Assembly: GCA_947488085.1 (NCBI GenBank)
Contig: CANKYI010000001.1
Coordinates: 1,054,001-1,118,000, forward strand
Direction of reading: 5' to 3'
DNA length: 64,000 nt
DNA from: an uncultured Erythrobacter sp.
Lineage (GTDB): Bacteria > Pseudomonadota > Alphaproteobacteria > Sphingomonadales > Sphingomonadaceae
A program made the translations under genes and the position numbers. Below, one piece after another: positions 1 through 7,513 of this stretch (positions within the stretch are counted from its first letter, which is position 1; every line of letters begins with the position of its first letter). The notes under the pieces were generated by a model that worked only from the letters and a program-made list of their open reading frames with translations, was not told the origin of the DNA and searched no databases.

Positions 1-1
1 T

Positions 2-1771
2 GAGATGCGCCTTGAGGAAGGCAACGTCCTGTCGATCACGGACAATGGCCGCGGCATTCCGGTGGATGAGCATCCGAAGTTTCCCGGCAAATCGACACTA
101 GAGGTCATCCTCTCCACTCTGCACTCGGGCGGTAAGTTCTCAGGCAAAGCCTATGCGACCAGTGGCGGTCTGCACGGCGTCGGGGTCAGCGTGGTCAACG
201 CGCTGTCATCACTGACACGGGTCGAAGTCGCGCGCGACAAACAGCTTTACGCGCAGGAATTCTCCAAGGGGCAAACACTGGGCCCCATCGAAACCGTTGG
301 CTCTGCTCCCAATCGGCGCGGGACCAACGTCACCTTTACCCCCGATACAGAGATATTCGGCGACCGTGCGTTCAAACCGCATCGCTTGTTCAAACTCGCC
401 CGGTCTAAGGCGTACCTGTTCGCAGGGGTCGAGATCCGCTGGAAATGCGCAGAGAGCCTTGTCAGCGATGACGTGCCCGCCGAGGCAGTGTTCAAATTCC
501 CGGGCGGATTGGCTGATCATTTGGCCGAACAAGTAGGCACGCGCGAATGCGTGACCGCTGAACCGTTCACCGGGCGTCAGGATTTTGCGGACAGCCAAGG
601 CCGCGTGGAATGGGCCATCGCTTGGCCGCTTTATTCCGATGGTTCGACCAGCTGGTATTGCAACACGGTGCCCACTCCCGATGGCGGCACCCACGAACAA
701 GGCGTGCGCGGTGCCTTGACGAAGGCCTTGCGCGCATTTGGTGAATTGACGGGCACGAAGAAAGCCAAGGACATTTCCGCCGACGACGTGATGACCGGCG
801 GCGAAGTCATGCTCAGCGTCTTTATCCGCGATCCGCAATTCCAGTCACAGACAAAAGACCGCCTGACATCGCCAGAGGCCGCGCGCTTGGTTGAGGCCGC
901 CGTGCGCGATCACTTTGACCATTTCCTCACCGACAATATGGATCGCGGCAAGGCGCTGCTCGGTGAAGTGATGGAGCGCATGGATGAACGCCTGCGCCGC
1001 AAACAAGAGCGCGAGATCAAGCGCAAAACCGCCACCAATGCGAAGAAGCTACGTTTGCCGGGCAAGCTCACCGATTGCAGCGGCGAAGGCGAACGCGAGA
1101 CCGAATTGTTCATCGTCGAGGGGGATTCAGCAGGAGGCAGCGCGAAACAAGCGCGCGACCGCAAGAGCCAAGCGATCCTGCCAATTCGCGGTAAAATCCT
1201 GAATGTCGCCAGCGCCACCGCTGACAAAATTCGCGCCAATTCTGAAATAGCCGACCTGACGCTCGCCATGGGTTGTGGCACGCGCAAGGAATGCGATGCG
1301 AACGATCTGCGCTATGACCGCATCATCATCATGACCGACGCGGATGTCGATGGCGCTCATATCGCCACCCTGTTGATGACGTTCTTCTTTCAGGAAATGT
1401 CGGCGATTGTGCGCGATGGGCGGCTCTATCTGGCACAGCCCCCGCTTTATAAGCTCACCGCTGGTAAAGAGAGCCGCTATGCTCGCGACGATGCACACCG
1501 TGCCGAGTTGGAGGCGACCGTCTTCAAAGGCAAAAAGGTCGAAGTTGGTCGGTTTAAGGGTCTTGGTGAGATGAACCCGGCGCAGCTGCGCGAAACGACT
1601 ATGGACCCTGACACACGCTCTTTGATCCGCATCACCTTGCCCGCGGAATTTGAAAAGCGCGCAAGTGTGAAGGAGCTCGTCGAACAGCTCATGGGCCGCA
1701 ATCCAGAGCACCGCTTCAACTTCATCCAAAACCGCGCAGGTGAGATGGATCGCGATATGATCGATGCCTAA
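2..1771 (+). CDS. parE: DNA topoisomerase IV subunit B (partial, 5' end missing)
   Basis: ATPase/TOPRIM subunit of topoisomerase IV, which uses ATP to decatenate daughter chromosomes together with ParC. The reading frame is open at the left edge, so the start lies outside; roughly 55-65 N-terminal residues seem to be missing against the usual 630-660. Visible are the GHKL nucleotide-binding motifs (NGRGIP near the beginning, GLHGVGVSVVNALS near residue 60), the TOPRIM motif EGDSAGGSAKQAR (about residue 372) and the metal-binding DADVDGAHI (about residue 443). The sequence after EGDSAGG and the lack of a large C-terminal insertion favour ParE over GyrB. Its last codons overlap the start of the next gene by 8 bases. 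Confidence 0.95.
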   Translation, partial: EMRLEEGNVLSITDNGRGIPVDEHPKFPGKSTLEVILSTLHSGGKFSGKAYATSGGLHGVGVSVVNALSSLTRVEVARDKQLYAQEFSKGQTLGPIETVGSAPNRRGTNVTFTPDTEIFGDRAFKPHRLFKLARSKAYLFAGVEIRWKCAESLVSDDVPAEAVFKFPGGLADHLAEQVGTRECVTAEPFTGRQDFADSQGRVEWAIAWPLYSDGSTSWYCNTVPTPDGGTHEQGVRGALTKALRAFGELTGTKKAKDISADDVMTGGEVMLSVFIRDPQFQSQTKDRLTSPEAARLVEAAVRDHFDHFLTDNMDRGKALLGEVMERMDERLRRKQEREIKRKTATNAKKLRLPGKLTDCSGEGERETELFIVEGDSAGGSAKQARDRKSQAILPIRGKILNVASATADKIRANSEIADLTLAMGCGTRKECDANDLRYDRIIIMTDADVDGAHIATLLMTFFFQEMSAIVRDGRLYLAQPPLYKLTAGKESRYARDDAHRAELEATVFKGKKVEVGRFKGLGEMNPAQLRETTMDPDTRSLIRITLPAEFEKRASVKELVEQLMGRNPEHRFNFIQNRAGEMDRDMIDA

Positions 1772-2135
1772 AGGCGGGAAATACCCCGACCCGCGCGAAG
1801 AAGACATTATGGCGGGCGACCGGCGGATATCACGCCCTGATAGCGCCCTGCCGGATTCCATCATTCCCGATGCGAAATATCGGCCCATCCCAATCGCTTG
1901 GTTTGCTGCTGCGTTTCTCATTCAATTGGTCGTTTTGTGGGCCATCTTCATGATTCTCTCAGCGCAAAATGGGTGGTTCACCATCATCATATCTGCGCTC
2001 GCCACAGGAGCACTCGGCATGTGGACGTGGGATCGGGGCATGCGCGATGCCGGCACCGGCTGGCAGGTTACGACGATCGCAATGCTCGCGGTCCAACTCG
2101 CCTTTATATGCCTTGGTGCAAGCGCTCGGATTTAG
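1764..2135 (+). CDS. Small membrane protein of unknown function
   Basis: A 123-residue protein with a charged, proline-containing N-terminus of about 40 residues followed by three hydrophobic segments (roughly residues 44-66, 70-86 and 100-120), so probably an inner-membrane protein. I do not recognise the family. The ATG at 1764 overlaps the parE stop region, which suggests translational coupling; an internal ATG at 1809 would give a 108-residue version keeping all membrane segments. Topology and existence are supported by the frame and hydrophobicity; function is unknown. Confidence 0.6.
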   Translation: MPKGGKYPDPREEDIMAGDRRISRPDSALPDSIIPDAKYRPIPIAWFAAAFLIQLVVLWAIFMILSAQNGWFTIIISALATGALGMWTWDRGMRDAGTGWQVTTIAMLAVQLAFICLGASARI

Positions 2136-2192
2136 CCTTGGCCATAGAGCGAATGGGGGCTTAGAAGAAGAAATTGCCTTTGGGAGACCCCA

Positions 2193-3497
2193 ATGAAATC
2201 CGTTGTTTTTGCCGCCCTATTCACAAGCTCGATCTGTGCGATGGGTTCATCTGCACTCGCACAGGATAGCGACACCGCCGCCGTGCAAACCACCGAACAA
2301 TCTGCCCTGCAAATGCGGGCTGAGCAGATCGTTGCATTGCTCAATGGCGATATTGAGCCGCAGGATGTTTTTACAGATGGATTTCTGGCTGCGGTGCCGC
2401 CTGAACAGATTGACGCGCTGTCCCAGCAGCTAATCGGAGAATTCGGTGCCGCTGTTTCGGTCGAGACGCTCGATCCCCCTGACGGCACGCGTGCAAGCTT
2501 AGCAATCCGCTTGGAACAGGCGATTACCCGCGGCGGCATTGCAATTGATCAGAATGACGACAACCGCGTGAGCGAACTGCTCTTCCAGCACTTTGATCCG
2601 CTTGAGAGCAATCCGGAGGAGATTGAGACCGATCTCGCCGGACTACCGGGCAAAGTCACATGGTGGTTTGGCCCTCTGGATGGATCCGAACCAATCATCG
2701 CCAATGCGCCCGGTGAGCAAATGCCTCTGGGCTCCACATTCAAAATCTATGTGCTCGCTGCGCTTGCTCGTGAAGTGAAAGACGGCAAGCGGAGCTGGGA
2801 CGATGTCGTCACTCTGGGTGATTTGCGCAGCTTTCCCAGCGGGATGATGCAGGATTGGCCCAGCGATGCGCCCGTGACGCTGGAGACACTGGCGAGCCTG
2901 ATGATCTCTATCAGCGACAACACCGCCACCGATGCACTGATCCGCATCTTGGGACGCGATGTTGTGATGCAAACAGTGATCGATAGTGGGCACAGCCAGC
3001 CTGAACTCAACAATCCGTTCCTGACCACGCGTGAGATGTTTATGCTCAAAGGTGGCCCCCGTGGTCGGCTAACGACATATGCGGCGAGCGATCCTGCGGT
3101 CCGCGCACAAATCCTTGATGGTTTAGAGGATGCTCCGGTCCCTCCTAGTCGGATTCAGGCAGCGTTTTCGGGCGGACCAATTGCATTGGATGTTGAATGG
3201 TTTGGCAGTGCACCAGACCTCACCTCGCTCTATCAATTTATGCGTGAAACCGCCGATCCGCGCGCGTTTCAGATTATGGCGATCAACCCGCAAACCAGCG
3301 AAGATACCGAGCAAATGTGGAATTATGTCGGGTATAAAGGTGGTTCGGAACCCGGCGTACTCAACCTGTCGTGGTTCCTCACCGACAAAGCGGGCGTTGA
3401 TCGCGCGCTCATCCTCAGCTGGCGCAACGAAGATGCCAACTTAGACGAAGACTCGCTGGAGGCCATCGCGCAACGCATTCTGCGCCTCCCACAATAA
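2193..3497 (+). CDS. Exported two-domain serine hydrolase with class A beta-lactamase fold
   Basis: A 434-residue protein with a signal peptide (MKSVVFAALF... ending at ALAQ) and probably periplasmic. Residues about 30-140 form a separate helical/mixed N-terminal domain; the rest carries the penicillin-recognising signatures: S-x-x-K as STFK at S181, SDN at 241-243, and a K-G-G motif at K382. The omega-loop reads Q-P-E-L-N around residue 269, so by eye the deacylating Glu166 of true class A beta-lactamases is Gln. That argues for an esterase, amidase or peptidase-like role rather than efficient lactam hydrolysis. The N-terminal domain plus beta-lactamase fold resembles the architecture known from clavulanate-cluster ORF12-type proteins. 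It has no obvious operon partner. Confidence 0.8.
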   Translation: MKSVVFAALFTSSICAMGSSALAQDSDTAAVQTTEQSALQMRAEQIVALLNGDIEPQDVFTDGFLAAVPPEQIDALSQQLIGEFGAAVSVETLDPPDGTRASLAIRLEQAITRGGIAIDQNDDNRVSELLFQHFDPLESNPEEIETDLAGLPGKVTWWFGPLDGSEPIIANAPGEQMPLGSTFKIYVLAALAREVKDGKRSWDDVVTLGDLRSFPSGMMQDWPSDAPVTLETLASLMISISDNTATDALIRILGRDVVMQTVIDSGHSQPELNNPFLTTREMFMLKGGPRGRLTTYAASDPAVRAQILDGLEDAPVPPSRIQAAFSGGPIALDVEWFGSAPDLTSLYQFMRETADPRAFQIMAINPQTSEDTEQMWNYVGYKGGSEPGVLNLSWFLTDKAGVDRALILSWRNEDANLDEDSLEAIAQRILRLPQ

Positions 3498-3590
3498 GAC
3501 GCTGCCAATTCGAATAGGGTTCTGCCCTCTTGCGCCTGAGCGCCCAGCCCCTTATCGCGCCACACAAATATCCGTTTTGAAGGGAAACTC

Positions 3591-4448
3591 ATGAGCGACG
3601 AACAGCGTTTTGACGGCACCAGCGATTACATCGCGACAGATGATCTGAAAGTTGCGGTCAACGCCGCCGTTACCTTGCGCCGCCCATTGCTTGTAAAAGG
3701 CGAGCCGGGAACGGGTAAAACCGTCCTTGCGCATGAGATTTCCAAAGCCATCGGCGCGCCGTTGATCGAATGGAACATCAAATCCACCACGAAAGCTCAG
3801 CAAGGCCTCTACGAATATGACGCGGTTGCGCGTTTGCGCGATGGCCAGTTGGGCGAAGAGCGCGTCCATGACATCCGCAATTACATCAAAAAGGGCAAAT
3901 TGTGGGAGGCCTTTACCTCCGAACAGCTGCCCGTTCTTTTGATTGATGAGATCGATAAGGCCGATATCGAGTTTCCGAATGATCTGTTGCAGGAACTCGA
4001 CCGGATGAGCTTTGACGTTTATGAAACGCAGGAGCGGATCGAGGCGAAAGAGCGCCCGATTGTGGTCATCACGTCGAACAATGAAAAGGAATTGCCTGAC
4101 GCATTCCTGCGCCGTTGCTTCTTCCACTACATCAAGTTCCCCGACCGCGACACGATGCAGTCGATCATCGATGTGCACTATCCCGGCATCCAAAAGGCGC
4201 TCGTGAAAAAGGCGATGGATATCTTTTACGAGCTGCGTGAAGTGCCCGGTCTTAAAAAGAAGCCATCAACCAGCGAACTGCTCGATTGGCTCAAACTGCT
4301 GTTGAGCGAGGATATGCCTCTGGAGGTGTTGCAAGACGCCAACCCTAATAGCGCTATTCCGCCGCTCCACGGAGCATTGCTCAAGAATGAGCAGGATGTG
4401 ATGCTGTTCGAACGCCTCGCATTTATGGCGCGCCGCAACCCGACCTAG
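3591..4448 (+). CDS. MoxR-family AAA ATPase
   Basis: A 285-residue AAA+ ATPase of the MoxR group, which act as chaperones for assembly or metal insertion of partner complexes. Walker A GEPGTGKT lies near residues 37-44 and Walker B LLIDEIDKAD near 116-125, followed by a sensor region ending in ITSNNEKELPDAFLRRC. MoxR ATPases normally pair with a VWA-domain protein; the matching CoxE-type VWA gene is at 6017-7201 on the same strand, separated by a chemoreceptor gene on the opposite strand. The two are therefore probably functional partners although not one uninterrupted operon. The substrate complex is not visible. Confidence 0.9.
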   Translation: MSDEQRFDGTSDYIATDDLKVAVNAAVTLRRPLLVKGEPGTGKTVLAHEISKAIGAPLIEWNIKSTTKAQQGLYEYDAVARLRDGQLGEERVHDIRNYIKKGKLWEAFTSEQLPVLLIDEIDKADIEFPNDLLQELDRMSFDVYETQERIEAKERPIVVITSNNEKELPDAFLRRCFFHYIKFPDRDTMQSIIDVHYPGIQKALVKKAMDIFYELREVPGLKKKPSTSELLDWLKLLLSEDMPLEVLQDANPNSAIPPLHGALLKNEQDVMLFERLAFMARRNPT

Positions 4449-4465
4449 GGCATTGGTGTCGGTGG

Positions 4466-5890
4466 TTATGTGTCGAACAAGTGCTCGTAACCACCTAGCA
4501 TATATGCGAATTTGAGATCGCCCCAGCGCTGACCTTTGACAAACAGAGGCACGTAGACGCTGCGCACAATGTAGTATTGTTTGCCGTCCCCTTCTTGGCG
4601 GAAGACTGACATGCGATACGGAGCGGTGCTTTTCAGTGCAGCCTTGTCAGCCTCGTCCATGACAATGCGACCATTGCGACAGAACCGCGTGTCATGCGCA
4701 ATGTCACCTGTGGGATCCTGTGAAAATTGTTCAATATGCGTCGGCATAAATCCATCTGTGTTGGCACAGACAGTCGCCACGCAATCGCCAATTTCGTTGG
4801 TAATTCCGGTTATGATCGGGCGCCAATGCTCATCAGCAAATTTGGTGAAGCGATTGGTGAAGCGTTCGGGGTTGGAACCTGGAACAGGACGGTAGTCGCG
4901 ATCAAACACTTCTGCTGATTTCAGCGAGCCATCGGCAAGCGCACTCTCAACCACCTCGATCACTTGGCGCGCCGTCGTCTGCGCGTGATCGACCATCACA
5001 CTGTCAGCGGGTGAAAGCCCCGATCTGACAAGGCCGTCAAACATGTCGTTTGCCGTGCTTTCCAGATCGCTCATCCGGGTCTGCGCGACTTGCAGCTCTT
5101 CTTCGTTGTTCCGGCTTGAACTGCGATACCCCTCCAGAACAGTCTGCACCTTCGACACATGCCCGCTAATCGTGCCGGTCGAGCGGGCAATGACATCGTT
5201 TTGCTTGTCGACTTCCTCAACCAGTTCACCGACGCTGGAGATGGTGCTGTCGATCCGCGCCACTGATGCTTTGGCCTCGGCGCTTGCCTTGGAACCATTT
5301 TCGATGCGGCCAATCATTGTCCCGGCCTCTTCGCCAAGAGCATCAATCGTAGACGCGATTTCGACGGTCGCCTTGCGCGTGTCATTGGCGAGGCTTTTAA
5401 CCTCACTGGCGACCACCGCAAAAGTGCGCCCCGTCTCGCCCGCTCGCATAGCTTCGATTGTCGCATTGAGAGCAAGGATATTGGTCGTCTCAGCAATATC
5501 TTCGATATCTTTTGCGCTTCGCCGCACCTGCTCCATCGCCGCAGAGAAACTGGTCACGTGCTGTTCCAATGAATCGACCAACTCAAGCAGCGAGCCAATT
5601 TGGCCAAGCGAGGATTGGATCAGCGATGTGCCTTCGCCGAGGCGCTCTATCGCGCGCTCTGATAGCAAACGGGCCTCGTCACTCGCCTCAGCGACCTTGG
5701 CCTGATCCGCTTCCAATGCTGTGACCGTTCCGCGCAGCGCCTCATGCTCTTCACGCAGAGCCTCCGATGATCGGATAACCGCCTCAACCACACCTGCAAC
5801 GTCGGCACAGCCGACGGTCACTGCACCACACTTTTCTGGAATTTGATCCAGCGCCGATGCATCGGCGGTATCTATGGCGATTGGCTTCAT
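4466..5890 (-). CDS. Cytoplasmic methyl-accepting chemotaxis-type protein with C-terminal sensor
   Basis: A 474-residue chemoreceptor-like protein. Residues about 40-280 form a long coiled coil with the conserved hairpin tip ([19 protein letters not shown], residues 134-152), the part that contacts CheA/CheW. There is no hydrophobic segment, so it is soluble. Residues about 310-474 form a separate globular region with an [11 protein letters not shown] motif, conserved cysteines (CVATVC, then FC) and a WGDLKFAYM end, which resembles the terminal strands of Cache/PAS-like sensor modules. The sensor follows the signalling domain, the reverse of the usual order. It lies between and antisense to the moxR and VWA genes. 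No other che genes are in the window; the ligand is unknown. Confidence 0.85.
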   Translation of the reverse strand: MKPIAIDTADASALDQIPEKCGAVTVGCADVAGVVEAVIRSSEALREEHEALRGTVTALEADQAKVAEASDEARLLSERAIERLGEGTSLIQSSLGQIGSLLELVDSLEQHVTSFSAAMEQVRRSAKDIEDIAETTNILALNATIEAMRAGETGRTFAVVASEVKSLANDTRKATVEIASTIDALGEEAGTMIGRIENGSKASAEAKASVARIDSTISSVGELVEEVDKQNDVIARSTGTISGHVSKVQTVLEGYRSSSRNNEEELQVAQTRMSDLESTANDMFDGLVRSGLSPADSVMVDHAQTTARQVIEVVESALADGSLKSAEVFDRDYRPVPGSNPERFTNRFTKFADEHWRPIITGITNEIGDCVATVCANTDGFMPTHIEQFSQDPTGDIAHDTRFCRNGRIVMDEADKAALKSTAPYRMSVFRQEGDGKQYYIVRSVYVPLFVKGQRWGDLKFAYMLGGYEHLFDT

Positions 5891-5948
5891 GTTTTGGCTC
5901 GATCCCTTGTTTGGATCACCACTATGATAGATATAGTTAGCGAACTCT

Positions 5949-5987
5949 TAAGGAGGATTACCGATGCCCTGTGTGAAGGGCTGGTAA
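5949..5987 (+). promoter_or_regulatory. Putative 7-residue leader peptide with near-perfect ribosome site
   Basis: TAAGGAGGA (5949-5957) is an almost exact complement of the 16S 3' end and precedes ATG at 5964 by six bases. This opens a seven-codon frame (MPCVKGW) ending at TAA 5985-5987, 29 bases before the VWA gene. The VWA gene itself has only a weak ribosome site. It may be a translated leader that couples to or attenuates the downstream gene. Direct observation for the motif; the role is inference. Confidence 0.35.
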
Positions 5988-6016
5988 GAGCGTAGTTTCG
6001 CAGGTAAAGAGCGCCC

Positions 6017-7201
6017 ATGTTTTTCAACTTTATGGACGAGCTGCGCGCATCTGGCATTGGCGCAAGTTTCAAAGAACATCTGACCTTGCTCGAGGCGCTC
6101 GACAAGGATGTGATCGAACAGACGCCTGAGGCATTTTACTACCTCAGCCGCGCGACCTTCGTGAAAGACGAAGGGATGCTCGATACGTTCGATCAGGTGT
6201 TCCAGAAAGTGTTCAAAGGGATCATGTCCGATTACGGACAGAACCCCGTCGACATCCCCGAAGATTGGCTGAAAGCGGTCGCTGAAAAATTCCTCACCGA
6301 AGAGGAAATGGCCGAGATTGAAAGCCTGGGCGATTGGGACAAGATTATGGAGACGCTGAAAGAGCGTCTGGCCGAGCAGGAAGAACGCCACGAGGGCGGC
6401 AACAAATGGATCGGCACCGGGGGCAAATCACCCTTTGGCAATTCGGGATACAATCCCGAAGGCGTGCGCATCGGCGGCGAAAGCAAGCATAAGCGCGCGA
6501 TCAAAGTCTGGGAAAAGCGCGAGTTCAAAAACCTCGATAACACCAAGGAATTGGGCACTCGCAACATCAAGATGGCCCTGCGTCGGTTGCGCCGTTTTGC
6601 GCGTGAAGGCGCGCAAGATCAGCTTGATCTGGACGCGACCATTGATGGCACTGCGAAGCAAGGCTGGCTCGACATTCATATGCGTGCCGAGCGCCGCAAT
6701 GCGGTCAAATTGCTGCTGTTCCTTGATGTCGGCGGATCAATGGATCCCTTCATCAAATTGGTCGAAGAATTGTTCAGCGCCGCGACGGCAGAGTTCAAAA
6801 ACCTCGAATTCTTCTACTTCCACAACTGCCTTTACGAAGGGGTCTGGAAGGACAACAAACGCCGCTGGCAAGAGCGTACTAAAACCTGGGACGTGCTCCA
6901 CAAATATGGCCATGATTACAAAGTGATATTCGTTGGCGATGCCGCGATGAGCCCCTATGAAATCACCCATGCGGGCGGCTCGGTCGAACATATGAACGAG
7001 GAAGCGGGCGTCACATGGATGAAGCGCGTGACCGACACCTACCCTGCAACCGTATGGCTAAACCCCACGCCTGAAAAGCAATGGGGCTATTCGCAGTCCA
7101 CCAAGATGATGAAAGAGCTGGTGAATGACCGGATGTATAGTCTGACACTCGACGGTTTGGATGAAGCGATGCGGGAGCTTAGCCGTAAGCAGGGGCACTA
7201 A
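6017..7201 (+). CDS. CoxE-type VWA domain protein
   Basis: A 394-residue protein of the VWA-containing CoxE family, the usual partner of MoxR ATPases. The N-terminal half is helical and charged. The VWA domain begins near residue 230 with the metal-site motif D-V-G-G-S-M (about 237-242), a recognised CoxE-group variant of DxSxS, and includes VIFVGDAAMSPYE further on. No signal peptide, so cytoplasmic. The ATG at 6017 is chosen because it starts the conserved N-terminus; its ribosome site (AGGTAAAGAG) is weak. It presumably acts with the ATPase at 3591-4448 in maturing an unidentified target. Confidence 0.88.
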   Translation: MFFNFMDELRASGIGASFKEHLTLLEALDKDVIEQTPEAFYYLSRATFVKDEGMLDTFDQVFQKVFKGIMSDYGQNPVDIPEDWLKAVAEKFLTEEEMAEIESLGDWDKIMETLKERLAEQEERHEGGNKWIGTGGKSPFGNSGYNPEGVRIGGESKHKRAIKVWEKREFKNLDNTKELGTRNIKMALRRLRRFAREGAQDQLDLDATIDGTAKQGWLDIHMRAERRNAVKLLLFLDVGGSMDPFIKLVEELFSAATAEFKNLEFFYFHNCLYEGVWKDNKRRWQERTKTWDVLHKYGHDYKVIFVGDAAMSPYEITHAGGSVEHMNEEAGVTWMKRVTDTYPATVWLNPTPEKQWGYSQSTKMMKELVNDRMYSLTLDGLDEAMRELSRKQGH

Positions 7202-7513
7202 AGGCGACAGCAATTTCGCCCCCGAACACTCGCGATTGATTGGTTCGATTCCGGTTGCGCAGCCGAGAGCTGCGTTGACACAATCGCGCGCTCGTCTGAT
7301 CGGGCCGGACAACACCTAACAAAATTCTGAGTAAGATGGTTAAGGAGGTTGTGTTTGTTAGTCAGGTTGTTAGGCCAATTTCACACATGCGGGTCGCAAG
7401 TTGTGCGTGCAAGGCCACCAAAGTGGCAGCATGCTTAAGGGTATACAGGGCGACCGCTGCCTCGCGTGCTTTGCGAAATTATACATAGCACCTTGCCGTA
7501 GATCGTCCCTCGT
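7202..7513. other. Intergenic region upstream of the curlin gene
   Basis: About 310 bases without a credible gene. It should hold the promoter of the curlin-repeat gene. A -10-like TATACA is present at 7480-7485 without a convincing -35. Short GTTAG-containing repeats occur near 7357-7375. No terminator with a T-run is visible after the VWA gene. Nothing more can be supported. Confidence 0.4.

Noticed and set aside
7341-7360. Perfect TAAGGAGGT ribosome site in the region before the curlin gene
   Set aside because: The nearest start-like codons (GTG at 7351) are only one or two bases away and the resulting frame has no protein character, so it is not called as a gene.
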